Origin: Rhizorhapis sp. SPR117
GTDB lineage: Bacteria; Pseudomonadota; Alphaproteobacteria; Sphingomonadales; Sphingomonadaceae
DNA length: 64,000 bases
Assembly (NCBI RefSeq): GCF_021742065.1
Contig: NZ_JAKKIE010000016.1
Span: forward strand, 1-64,000
Direction: 5' to 3'
Shown: positions 1 to 8,147 of the stretch, one piece after another
How the letters are laid out: each line of letters starts with the position of its first letter
Numbering within the stretch: position 1 is the stretch's first letter
Translations under genes and position numbers: made by a program
Notes under the pieces: generated by a model
The model's database searches: none
Told to the model about the DNA's origin: nothing
What the model saw: the letters and a program-made list of their open reading frames with translations, nothing else

Positions 1-16
1 GGAGTGGTTCAAACAT

Positions 17-77
17 GGGTCAAATCTCAGTGAAAATTTATGCCGCTACCGGGTCACTTCTCAGCGACAATCAACAG
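17..77. repeat. Two imperfect direct repeats, possibly an IS end
   Basis: Copies of the pattern GGGTCA-xx-TCTCAG-x-GA-x-AAT begin at 17 and at 51, 34 bp apart. Similar repeated blocks sit at the ends of some IS21-family insertion sequences, so this may be the tail of an IS lying left of the window. No transposase or istB-like reading frame is visible here, so the assignment is weak. Confidence 0.35.
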
Positions 78-197
78 ACTATGTCGGGCGGCCCACGAAA
101 TATAATACCCTCACGGGAAATACGTGGGGCGCGGTTCCCAGTGTTCACGCGTGATCAACCGTCCCGGCGCCAGTCGCCGGACGGTCGGAGGCAGGCA

Positions 198-503
198 ATG
201 AACACTGTAACAAGCGACACCAAGGAATGCGGCTGGTGGGGCTGGCTCTGCCGTCCGCGAGGCCGCCGAATCACGACTACAGAACGAGCAGTCATTGCCG
301 CCCACGGCAAGGCGCTGGCGGTCCTCACAACGGCGCTTCAGGGAGGAGGGCATCTCGACGCGGGGCGCTTCGCCGAAATGCTGGCGCTGTTCGGCGTCGT
401 CGTAAGCGAAGACGACGGCCTTCAGGGTGCGATCCTCGCCAAGTGGGCGGAAACGATAGAGGAAAGCGTGGCGGCGGTCTCCGGGCCGACTGATCGTCGA
501 TAG
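198..503 (+). CDS. Small hypothetical protein, chromosome side of att
   Basis: A 101-residue protein of unknown function. The ATG at 198 is chosen because GGAG at 187-190 stands seven bases before it; a start at 15 would run through the direct repeats. The N-terminal 30 residues are rich in W, C and R (CGWWGWLCRPRGRR). The rest looks alpha-helical and acidic at the end. It lies left of the tRNA fragment and so probably belongs to the host chromosome or a neighbouring element rather than the ICE. No family recognised. Confidence 0.5.
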   Translation: MNTVTSDTKECGWWGWLCRPRGRRITTTERAVIAAHGKALAVLTTALQGGGHLDAGRFAEMLALFGVVVSEDDGLQGAILAKWAETIEESVAAVSGPTDRR

Positions 504-632
504 GGCGAAGGATCGCTGCGCGCGCAGGCAAATGCTGGCGAATGCGTGGTGGCTAGGTGGTGTCTACGGTAATTCCGTCTCGCGTCCGAAGAGACTGCAC
601 CACAGACAAGCCACTGAATTCACAAGGAAAAC

Positions 633-677
633 TGGAGCGGGCGAAGGGATTCGAACCCTCGACCCCAACCTTGGCAA
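633..677 (-). other. attL: 3' fragment of tRNA-Gly(GCC)
   Basis: On the minus strand this reads as the 3' half of a tRNA: anticodon loop TTGCCAA (GCC), variable loop, T-arm GAGGG-TTCGAAT-CCCTT, acceptor strand CGCCCGC, discriminator T and CCA. The 5' half is absent: to the right, where it should be, the sequence departs and the integrase follows. This is the arrangement expected at one end of an element integrated into the 3' end of a tRNA-Gly gene. The intact gene would lie at the other end, beyond 64000. The fragment should not make a functional tRNA. Confidence 0.85.
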
Positions 678-801
678 AATTGCAAAGCCCTACGCCAGAG
701 TTTTCGATTCTTGTATAAACCACTATAAATCAAGAGTTTACGCCATTGCACTCCGCTGCTATTCTCCATAAATACCCGCCTCTTTTCGTGCGCGGTGGTG
801 A

Positions 802-2229
802 ATGGGTGGTGAACTGAAAATGCTCCAAAACACGCTAGAAACTGCCAAAATTTCCCTTACAAAGCGGACTGTAGATGCAGCTTCTCCCCGCGCCCAGCGG
901 TATCATATTTGGGATAGTGAACTGGCCGGCTTCGGCCTTCGCGTAGAGCCGAGCGGCGTCAAATCCTTCATCGCGAAGTATCGCGCTGAAGGCGGCGGTC
1001 GGCGGGCACCCGAACGCCGCATCACCATCGGTCGTTACGGCACGCTGACCCCCGAACTGGCGCGCAAGGAGGCAAAGAAGATCCTTGGTGGCGCCGCGAC
1101 CGGCGCCGATCCGGCCGCACTACTCCAGTCCAAGCGGAGGGAGATGCGGATCAGCGACCTGATCGATCTCTACGAGAAGGAAGGCTGCTACATTCAGCGC
1201 GGGAAGCGCCAAGGCGAGCCGATGAAGGCGGTGACCAAACAATACACTATTGCCCGACTGCGACACCACGTTGTGCCCCTGCTCGGCAATCGGCGAGCAT
1301 CGGATGTCACTGCCGGGGACATTGAGCGATTCTTCCGAGACGTCGAAGCGGGCAAAACCGCTTGCGACAACAAGGTCGGCCCGCGGAAACGTATCATCGT
1401 TCGCGGCGGCGAAGGCGCCGCCCGCAAGGTCTTTCGTGACTTGTCCGCCGTGTTCAGCTTCGCCCGGCGGCGAGAGATCGTCACGCGGAATCCGTGCGAA
1501 ACGGCTGCAGTTCGGAAGACCGACAACCACAAGGAACGCTATCTCACGTTGGAGGAGATCAAGCGCTTCGGCGACGCCTTGCGCGAACTGGAGGCGGAAG
1601 GAACAAACCGAAAAGCTCTCGACATTATGCGTTTATGGATGCTCACGGGCTGCCGACGGGAGGAAATTGCAAGCCTCAAATGGCAGGAGGTCGACTTCGA
1701 CCATGGCTGTCTACGTCTCAGCGACACGAAAACGGGCAAAAGTGTGCGACCGATCGGCCAGGCGGTGATCGCGGTGCTGAAGAACATCGAACGTGACGAC
1801 GCGTTCGAGTACGTTTTTCCGGCGGATCACGGTGAGGGCTACTTCCTTGGTTACAAGACTCCGTGGAAGAGGGTAGTCGAAAGAGCGGAGCTACCCGGCG
1901 TGACCCCGCACACGTTGCGGCATACGATGGGATCAACCGCGATATCTTCCGGAGAAGCCATTGCTTTCACCGGTGCAATCCTTGGACATTCCAATCCCCG
2001 ATCCACGGCTATCTATGCCCATGTCCAGCATAGCCCGGCCCGCGACGCCGCAGATCGCGTAGCAGAGCGGATCGCCGCTGCACTCGACGGTATGACCGGT
2101 GCGGAAGCGGCCACACCACCAGCCGATGAGGATGAACTGTTGCTTCGCAGGGTGGCGGAAACCTTGATGCAAGGTGGTGCGGAAGCGGAGCGGCTGCGCA
2201 TCGTCATCAACGCTCTCGCTCCAGCATAG
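802..2229 (+). CDS. int: P4-type tyrosine integrase of the ICE
   Basis: Site-specific recombinase expected to integrate and excise the element at the neighbouring tRNA-Gly site. It is 475 residues long. Residues about 18-105 form the arm-binding DUF4102-type domain (LTKRTVDAA, GFGLRVEPSG), 115-240 a SAM-like core-binding region, and 250-415 the catalytic domain. The catalytic set is complete: R285 (TGCRREE), H370-x-x-R373, H396 (LGHS) and Y405 (IYAHV). An alternative ATG lies 18 bp downstream (820), so the exact start is uncertain. It begins 125 bp from the tRNA fragment and points into the element, the usual position for such integrases. A C-terminal tail of about 60 residues follows the catalytic tyrosine. 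Confidence 0.95.
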   Translation: MGGELKMLQNTLETAKISLTKRTVDAASPRAQRYHIWDSELAGFGLRVEPSGVKSFIAKYRAEGGGRRAPERRITIGRYGTLTPELARKEAKKILGGAATGADPAALLQSKRREMRISDLIDLYEKEGCYIQRGKRQGEPMKAVTKQYTIARLRHHVVPLLGNRRASDVTAGDIERFFRDVEAGKTACDNKVGPRKRIIVRGGEGAARKVFRDLSAVFSFARRREIVTRNPCETAAVRKTDNHKERYLTLEEIKRFGDALRELEAEGTNRKALDIMRLWMLTGCRREEIASLKWQEVDFDHGCLRLSDTKTGKSVRPIGQAVIAVLKNIERDDAFEYVFPADHGEGYFLGYKTPWKRVVERAELPGVTPHTLRHTMGSTAISSGEAIAFTGAILGHSNPRSTAIYAHVQHSPARDAADRVAERIAAALDGMTGAEAATPPADEDELLLRRVAETLMQGGAEAERLRIVINALAPA

Positions 2230-2580
2230 AGGGCGGCGTGCTGATACGGGTGGGATCGTCGTCCTACCACTATGATTGCATTCGACCGGAGCAGCCTTCG
2301 CGAGCCGCCGAAGTTTCAGTTGCTGTTCGAATAAAACCTCAATCTGCTTCACGAGCGAGCGCCACCCAGCGGAATGGCATTCATTTGGCCCCGACCGATA
2401 GCGGAAGCGGCGTTACGCTGGATCGGCTTGCATCATGATGTCGGCACCCCGCGCGGGGATGCCGCACGTGGCGCAAGGGGGCCGATGATCACATGATCGA
2501 TCGCTGGGCGGGCGCGTCCCGGTGATATGAAGGATCGAGGTTCGTGAACGATATTTGCCCAACAATGAGACGAGATCGTG
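2230..2580. other. Intergenic region between convergent genes
   Basis: This stretch separates the integrase from the convergent frameshifted gene. The only structure seen is a GC-rich hairpin at about 2442-2464 (CGGCACCCC, GCGC, GGGGATGCCG, with one bulged base). It could act as a weak terminator for either gene, but no T-run follows. No convincing reading frame was found. Confidence 0.4.
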
Positions 2581-4249
2581 TCATGCCGGTCGGACTTCCG
2601 CGATCCCGACATTGAAGCTCAAGGGAACGAGTATGGTGGAGATCAGTCTCGCCTGGCTTGCGTGCATGGAATCTCCTGGGGCTTTCACCTCGACGAAGCG
2701 TATCTCGCCATCCCGCCACAGCGTGAGGTCCGGCCAGCCCGCGCGCAGGTCATAGGGGGCCTGGGCAAACAGTTCGGCAACATCCCGTAAGCGGCGCGGC
2801 CCGAGTTGATCAAAAAGCGCGAAGACATGCTCTGCACGCACAGCGGGGTAGAAGGCGGGTGTTTCGCCCGCCGTGGCGGCGATAATCTTCCAGTTATGTT
2901 CGATCTGCGCGCGTGATGCACGAGAAACGGACCGCAGCAGGGTGCCGTGTTCGAACCGATCCTCGGGAAATGCGACATTTTGTGCATAGAGCGCCTCGAT
3001 GAACGTGTCTGCATGACGTGCCGGCAGCGCATCGAACGATGCGGCCTTGAGCAGCGTCAGCATGAGCCCACCCTCCGCAGCGGCACCAGACCATCCCTGA
3101 GTGGCATAGTGATCGAGCGCGGCCATCTCGACGGGACCCATGGTACCACTCGGCAGCATTCGCCATTCCTTGCCGCTTCCTCGTTCCAGAGGGACGAGTT
3201 CGTGCTCGATGCCCAACCTGCGGGCTTGCTGTTCGAACCGGCTGACTTTCGCCGCAGGGGCCTTGCCTGTTTTCAGGCTCCTGACCTTTTGCAGTTTGGC
3301 CAGCCGTCGCGACACACCCACCTGCGGGTCGATCGTCAGCGCCTTCTCGTAGGAATCGATCGCTGCATCGACGTCGCCGGTCTGCTCCTGCATCTCGCCT
3401 TGGAGGCGAATCGCCCGAGCCTGCTTCCAAACTTCACCGCTCGCGATCGCTACGGAAAGACCGGCGAGGATCGCTTCGCGGAGCTGCGGGGCCAGCGCTG
3501 CCCCATCGACATCGATAGTCGGCCGAATAACATCGAGGTCACCCGCTGCGATTCGCTTGGCCTGCCATCCTCGCCGGTCGACCATTATGCCCTCGAAAGT
3601 ATATCCAACGCGCTCGCCGTCCGTTCCGGTGAGGTACACGCACCGGTTTTCGGTATCGAAATCATAGGACTCCGCCCACCCCCGTTTCCTGGACCCAGCT
3701 GGCGATTTCCTGCCCCAGCGAAAGGTCGAAGAGAAAATAACGGCAACTGTCCGTGCTGCCGGGGGCGTTGGCCGTTTGGCAGACGGCATAGCCGCCATCG
3801 CGGGATAGACTTGTGCTTGCCATGTTCGCGCTGAATTCACGCTGGACCAGTTGCTGGCCATCCACGCCGTAGGCAATCAGGCGGCTCTTGAGACCATCGC
3901 CAAACAACCAGTCACTCAGGATAAACGTACCATCATCGGCAACATGGCCGTCTTGGGGGCGCTCCAGCCGGCCCTCGGCGAGCCTTTCACCGCCGTTCCC
4001 CATGAGAGCCCAGCTACCATGCCCCTCCTGGCGGTGCCCTCCAATCGTACCTTCCGGATTTCTGTCCAGCCAAATGAGATGGTATTGGCCATTCGGAGAC
4101 GCTGCATGGGGACCAAAGAAATCGAGCTGCGGGATCCTGACAAGATTGTGACTGAAAGGTTCGATCACCAATCCGCCCGGCACGTAGACTGGCCGCCTTT
4201 TTTCGGAATCCGAATGTGTCCCGAGCAGCCTCTCGAAAAATCGCTTCAT
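2581..4249 (-). pseudogene. TPR/VRR_NUC protein broken by one frameshift
   Basis: Two overlapping minus-strand frames make one protein if a single base is removed. The upstream part (start 4249, about 190 residues) has repeated beta-propeller-like segments such as DDGTFILSDWLFGDG and SRDGGYAVCQ and reads to TG before stopping. The downstream frame resumes with WAESYDFDTENR. The switch lies at a five-C run on the plus strand (3679-3683); four would restore one frame. The downstream part holds a TPR-like stretch (DVDAAIDSYEKALTIDP) and ends with a VRR_NUC nuclease core: GWPDLTLW (D), FVEVK (E-x-K) and a following Q. VRR_NUC domains are known in phage and repair nucleases. Either a true inactivation or a sequencing indel. 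It sits first in the cargo block, next to the HNH-like gene. Confidence 0.7.
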
Positions 4250-4309
4250 TCGCCCCCCTTATCCATCGACCTGTTTTAAGCGCCGTGGCCAAAACCACCG
4301 AGCTTCCGT

Positions 4310-5803
4310 TCATTGTTTGAGCCGCACGCGCTCGTCCATCAGCCAATCGAAACATTGGGCCGCATCCCAGCTCGGAAGGCTACCAGAAGCAGTCAGATCG
4401 GCGATCGCCTGTTGGTGCGCATCAGCTGGAGGGAGACCTCGGCCGTCGATCAACTGAGCCAGCTTCAGGGCGGCTTCGGATACGTGATCGCGGTGCTTCC
4501 AGAAATCGGCGGCAGCTTCCGACCAGTGCCGGCTTGCTGCGATCGCGGCCCGCAACTGTTCGTCGGAGACACGATGCCGCGCATGAGGCACTGCATTTCC
4601 GACAAGGGATCGAAGATGATCGGGCGAGAGATGGTCTTCGCTTCTGCCCTTACCCGAACGAAGCTTGCCGGCGTCGGTGAGAAGCAGTCGGCAATCCTGA
4701 CAGATTGTCACTTGCCGCGCCGAGCGGAAGATCGGGGCCTCCTCACGATAAATCGAGCGGAATCGCAACGCCGTTGAGTCGCGTTCCACTTCATAATCGC
4801 TGATCTCGTGGATTTGTCCCGTCCATTTCCCTTTGCTCGAGATCCGCATGATTTCCCGCTTGCTGCGAAAACAGCAGGCGCATTGCCAATTGGCGCCAGC
4901 GCGGCGCCATGGCCCCGGCTTCTGCATCGCCTCATCATGAGCCGCGAACTCTTGCAGTGACGGCGCGCGCGCAGACGAGGTCGGTTTACTGGATTGCACC
5001 GAGCGATGGCCGTCAGCCGCGCAGGAACGCGCCCTGAGAGCTTCGGCCAAGTGGGGCAGCTCTCCACGAGCACCGACCTGTTCGCGCGCCAGATCGAGAA
5101 ACATACGGGCATCCTCATCGCCCCGGACGAAATGCGAGCCGTTATGTTGCTCCCGGTCATGCAGACCGGCCCCCAGTCTTTCAGCCATCTGTTCGACAAA
5201 GCGCAGGCGTTCCCTGAATTCCGCATCCGCCTTCGCCCAGATTTCGCGGCCACGTACCAAATCCCGCTCGTGAGGACTGTGTGGCCGAGGTCTGACGAAT
5301 GCCCCAATTTCGAGCGGACTGAAGCTGAAATCGCGATGCGCGCACGGCCCGAGTTCGGCCTTCATGGCGGCATCAGCCGCATTGCAGTCCACACAAACGA
5401 GCGTCTCGGCAAACCTCTCGATGAGGGGCAATACCGCGGCGCATGCGCGTTTGCGCTGACTTAACTGCGCATCGGGTACACCGTGCCATGCGCGCTCGCG
5501 CAATATTCTCATGGCGGCGTCGCCAAGGTGATCGTGATGCCACTCAAGCTGGCAAAGGACAAGCCCGCTGCCGGTCTTCCGTGCGATGTCTATTTTCGGA
5601 CGCCGACAGGCGGGGCACATCCACTCGAGCGGCGTGTTCGCCCATGCCTCGTTTAAGTTCAGGCGATCGGTTTCGAAATGCTTGATCAGATACTGGGACA
5701 GGGCGCTCCAACGACCATCCCGTCGCCGAGCGATGGAATGCGCTTGCATCGCCTCGTCGTCCATTTTGAGAAACTCGGGCACGCGAAGAGTGATCTCAGG
5801 CAT
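4310..5803 (-). CDS. Double zinc-motif, HNH-like protein
   Basis: A 497-residue protein that may be a DNA endonuclease; function unproven. The first module has C63-x2-C66, HHDH at 89-92 and C137-x2-C140, a spacing like zinc-stabilised HNH nucleases. A second, degenerate module repeats the cysteine pairs (C308-x2-C311, C368-x2-C371) but keeps only a lone H332 where the HHDH should be. The linker is charged. The ATG at 5803 is preferred to a TTG 18 bp upstream because GGA lies about ten bases before it. It is transcribed in the same direction as the downstream VRR_NUC gene, 60 bp away, and the two nucleases may form one unit. The internal duplication with loss of catalytic residues in one half is unusual. 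Confidence 0.6.
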   Translation of the reverse strand: MPEITLRVPEFLKMDDEAMQAHSIARRRDGRWSALSQYLIKHFETDRLNLNEAWANTPLEWMCPACRRPKIDIARKTGSGLVLCQLEWHHDHLGDAAMRILRERAWHGVPDAQLSQRKRACAAVLPLIERFAETLVCVDCNAADAAMKAELGPCAHRDFSFSPLEIGAFVRPRPHSPHERDLVRGREIWAKADAEFRERLRFVEQMAERLGAGLHDREQHNGSHFVRGDEDARMFLDLAREQVGARGELPHLAEALRARSCAADGHRSVQSSKPTSSARAPSLQEFAAHDEAMQKPGPWRRAGANWQCACCFRSKREIMRISSKGKWTGQIHEISDYEVERDSTALRFRSIYREEAPIFRSARQVTICQDCRLLLTDAGKLRSGKGRSEDHLSPDHLRSLVGNAVPHARHRVSDEQLRAAIAASRHWSEAAADFWKHRDHVSEAALKLAQLIDGRGLPPADAHQQAIADLTASGSLPSWDAAQCFDWLMDERVRLKQ

Positions 5804-6223
5804 GTCACATCCGTGAGCCAACTATCTTATCAATTCAACCTGCTGGGGTGTGGTAGCCACTTTGCTTCGTTTCTATAAAATGACCGATATATCATCCACG
5901 GATGCCGCTGATGCCTGCCCTTGCGGTCATTTCAACTGGGCCAGGCGTCAGCCTGTAACCGTTTGAGCTTGGAAACAGGCAGAGTGCGGAACCTGCGCCA
6001 CTCACCAGTCATTAATGTCCGGTGCCTATAAGAAGGATATAACCCGTGTGCAGAGGCCATGCGTGTCCGGAGATATCTTGAAACCGGCGCGCATATCGCG
6101 TACATGGGAATTGCAGGGAGACCTGTAAGGCGACTTTCCCGACCGCGTGTTTGGCGAGCGCCGTGGCTACCCAGGGCCGCAAATCCCTGGTTGCCGGCCA
6201 CCATTCTCCCTCACCAGTTCCAT
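5804..6223. other. Intergenic region with no supported gene
   Basis: No coding frame here has a good start and codon pattern. It contains a short perfect hairpin (CCAGGG at 6171-6176 with CCCTGG at 6185-6190) and ends in a strong plus-strand terminator. AATGTCCGG at about 6013 resembles sequence in the 7380-7700 region, so both could carry binding sites for the winged-helix protein encoded between them. A short plus-strand non-coding RNA is possible but unproven. Confidence 0.35.
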
Positions 6224-6253
6224 GAGCCGCCCTTCGGGGCGGCTCTTTCTTTT
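6224..6253 (+). terminator. Rho-independent terminator
   Basis: A perfect 9-bp stem, GAGCCGCCC (6224-6232) and GGGCGGCTC (6237-6245), closes a TTCG tetraloop and is followed by TTTCTTTT. The T-run is on the plus strand, so it should stop a rightward transcript. No plus-strand gene lies upstream. It may also protect or end the leftward DUF3800 transcript, whose stop codon it touches. Confidence 0.85.
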
Positions 6254-6863
6254 AGAGAAGCTCGATCCCGAAACGATCGCGCAATCCCTGCGCATTGAGG
6301 TCCTCTGCGACAATCCATTTCCGCGCATAGGCAACGACATCCGCCAGTTGCAGCAACCGGGATGCCGCCGAATCCAGACGCGCGATCCGATTGACGCCCT
6401 TGAAGCGACCATCATCGTGGCGCGCTCGGTCCAGCTCCGTCTGAAACGCGGGATGGTCATTGTGGTGATTAACGTCGGTGATGACGTCGATATTGGCAAT
6501 CGTGTTCTGGCCCAGAACCGTACGGAACCGCTTCAGCCCGATTTTCACCGTTTCCACGACAGCTTGCGCATAGAGGATCGGCGGATCGCCATCCTGCATG
6601 GCGAACTTCTGGTTGAGCAGGATGATGCGGTCCTGCGGCGCCTCGTTCCAGAGGCGATGCAGCAATCCCTGCAGATAGCCGTCGCTCATATTCGCCGCGT
6701 GGACCTCGTTGACATTGGCTTCGAGCAGATCGCTGAAGCATTTGTCGATCCGGCCCGCCTCACTGGCGAGCACGAACACCGCGCCGAGATGGAAGGGCGC
6801 TGTTCCCGCCGTTCCAAACTCGTCGATAAAGCAAAGCACCTTCTTGTTGAGACGAACCGCCAC
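6252..6863 (-). CDS. DUF3800 domain protein
   Basis: A 203-residue protein with the two marks of the DUF3800 family: FIDEFG near the N-terminus (residues about 12-17) and DSAASRLLQLADVVAYA near residue 170. DUF3800 proteins have an RNase H-like fold with conserved acidic residues and are common in phage-defence and mobile-element settings; their activity is mostly unknown. Translation starts at a GTG that overlaps the TGA of the upstream winged-helix gene by two bases (GCTGAGTGG), so the two are probably translationally coupled and act together. Confidence 0.75.
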   Translation of the reverse strand: MAVRLNKKVLCFIDEFGTAGTAPFHLGAVFVLASEAGRIDKCFSDLLEANVNEVHAANMSDGYLQGLLHRLWNEAPQDRIILLNQKFAMQDGDPPILYAQAVVETVKIGLKRFRTVLGQNTIANIDVITDVNHHNDHPAFQTELDRARHDDGRFKGVNRIARLDSAASRLLQLADVVAYARKWIVAEDLNAQGLRDRFGIELL

Positions 6864-7379
6864 TCAGCCCTCTTCTGCCGACGTTGCAGCGATTTTCGTC
6901 CGGCGGCGAACGCCGGGGCGCGCTACGGCCTTGCGGACCGCGCGGGCTTCTTCAGCGGCTTCACGGAAGTCGGGTTCGATCTCGGCGAGGCGCTTTACAA
7001 GCCCCTGTAGGTCATATTCGTTTGAGATCTTGCCCCGGTGCGATGCGCGCCGTTCGATACGCTGGACGAAACCAGCTTCCTCCAGTTCAGCGATATAACG
7101 CTGGACTTGCCTCTCGCTGAGGCCAAGGCGCTGGGCCAGATCAGCCTTTTTGGGGAAAGGCTTGCGACCGGCGTCCCACCAGAAGTCCGCGAGCTGGATC
7201 AACACGGCGAGCTGTGTAGGGCTGAGGCCGAGGCGGCGCTGCGCACGGAGCAGCAGCGAGGGCAAAATGCAGAAGCCCAAGGCGATTACCTTGGCTCCCC
7301 ATTTTTTCTCGGACGCTGCATTGCGCGCCGATTTTTTCGCAGCGGTCGCATTCACTTCGGATTGGGTCTTGTCAGTCAC
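6864..7379 (-). CDS. Winged-helix DNA-binding protein paired with DUF3800
   Basis: A 171-residue protein with a central winged helix: LSPTQLAVLIQLADFWW, then KADLAQRLGLSERQVQRYIAELEEAGFVQR. This resembles MarR-like or RepA-like HTH folds. The tail is helical and basic (RRRTK). The GTG at 7379 is chosen because GGAG lies eight bases upstream; longer starts up to 7469 would add a basic, low-quality N-terminus. It is coupled to the downstream DUF3800 gene. It could autoregulate the pair through the inverted repeats upstream. The exact role is not known. Confidence 0.65.
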   Translation of the reverse strand: MTDKTQSEVNATAAKKSARNAASEKKWGAKVIALGFCILPSLLLRAQRRLGLSPTQLAVLIQLADFWWDAGRKPFPKKADLAQRLGLSERQVQRYIAELEEAGFVQRIERRASHRGKISNEYDLQGLVKRLAEIEPDFREAAEEARAVRKAVARPGVRRRTKIAATSAEEG

Positions 7380-7700
7380 TGGCGTTCTCCATATCCTGCA
7401 CATGCGGCGGAAAGAGCGCCAAAACAAGATCAGGCGATCGGACATATTCATCCGGTAGGGACTAGTCAATACCGACTGGTGGGTGGAGGCCTGAATGTCC
7501 TATCTTAATAAGGACCCAAGGAAACCGGATAAGTTGGGAAGCGGATTAACCGAGTAACAGGAACCACCCGTCCTGGATGTCCGGTCGGTTTTGACAAAAT
7601 TGCTCCGAATCGGCGACCTCCGTCGTCGATCTGCACAGAACCCGCTAGCGGCAAAGGCGCAGGTACGCGTTCCATTGGCAGCAACCGCCCTCGCTATCGT
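7380..7700. promoter_or_regulatory. Probable promoter/operator of the winged-helix operon
   Basis: This gap precedes the leftward winged-helix/DUF3800 pair. On the minus strand TTGACT at about 7470 with an AT-rich stretch 15-17 bases on could be a promoter. A short inverted repeat (GTCCT...AGGAC, about 7499-7516) and several TGTCC words cluster here. Similar TGTCC words occur on the other side of the operon near 6015. No gene is supported. Confidence 0.35.
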
Positions 7701-8138
7701 TCAGAATGGGATGACGCCGGCGCGATACAAGGCAAGCACCTCATCCCGGTCGACGAAATCCCGTTGGGTTTCAACCGACCAATCGGCATATTCATCACGC
7801 AGAAACGTATCGACCAGCCCGCCGATCACGGGTTCACGATCCGGGAATTGATGGGCGGTCAGATCATAGACCAGATCCTCGACCATGACCCATAGATGAT
7901 GCCCGTACTGGCGATTGGTGCCCTTGATGATCCTGACATTCTCAAGGCCGTACTTTTCTTCCAGCAGGATGGTGAGAATGAGTGACACGCTCTCGCAGCT
8001 ATTCTGCGGGAACAGGCCGCAAAATGGGTAGCGCAAAAGCCGTTCGCTTCGATTCCGCTCAAGGAAGCCGAGCAGCGCCATGGCGGAACGATCAAGCTCC
8101 GCCTTCTTCGGCCGTCCGCGCTTTATCATCTCGCACAT
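7701..8138 (-). CDS. Cysteine-protease/transglutaminase-like protein
   Basis: A 145-residue protein. The segment NSCESVSLILTILLEEKYG, then GHHLWVMVEDLVYDLT, places a Cys at a helix start, a His followed by W, and an Asp in a strand. This order and spacing fit a papain/transglutaminase-like Cys-His-Asp triad. The N-terminus is basic (KRGRPKKAE), as in AT-hook-like DNA-binding tails. The gene follows the PD-(D/E)XK gene by nine bases on the same strand, so the two are probably co-expressed. The protease reading is an inference from motif spacing only; no family name can be given with certainty. Confidence 0.5.
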   Translation of the reverse strand: MCEMIKRGRPKKAELDRSAMALLGFLERNRSERLLRYPFCGLFPQNSCESVSLILTILLEEKYGLENVRIIKGTNRQYGHHLWVMVEDLVYDLTAHQFPDREPVIGGLVDTFLRDEYADWSVETQRDFVDRDEVLALYRAGVIPF

Positions 8139-8147
8139 CGATCCCGC

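Noticed and set aside
15..197. N-terminal extension of the first small gene
   Set aside because: It runs through the direct repeats and lacks a ribosome-binding site; the ATG at 198 has GGAG in place.
532..771. Frame reading GAGEGIRTLDPN across the att site
   Set aside because: This peptide is the well-known false translation of tRNA 3' ends; the DNA is the tRNA-Gly fragment, not a gene.
6171..6203. tRNA-like 3' end (CCAGGG stem, CCACCA)
   Set aside because: The loop does not fit a T-loop and no matching acceptor or cloverleaf was found upstream.
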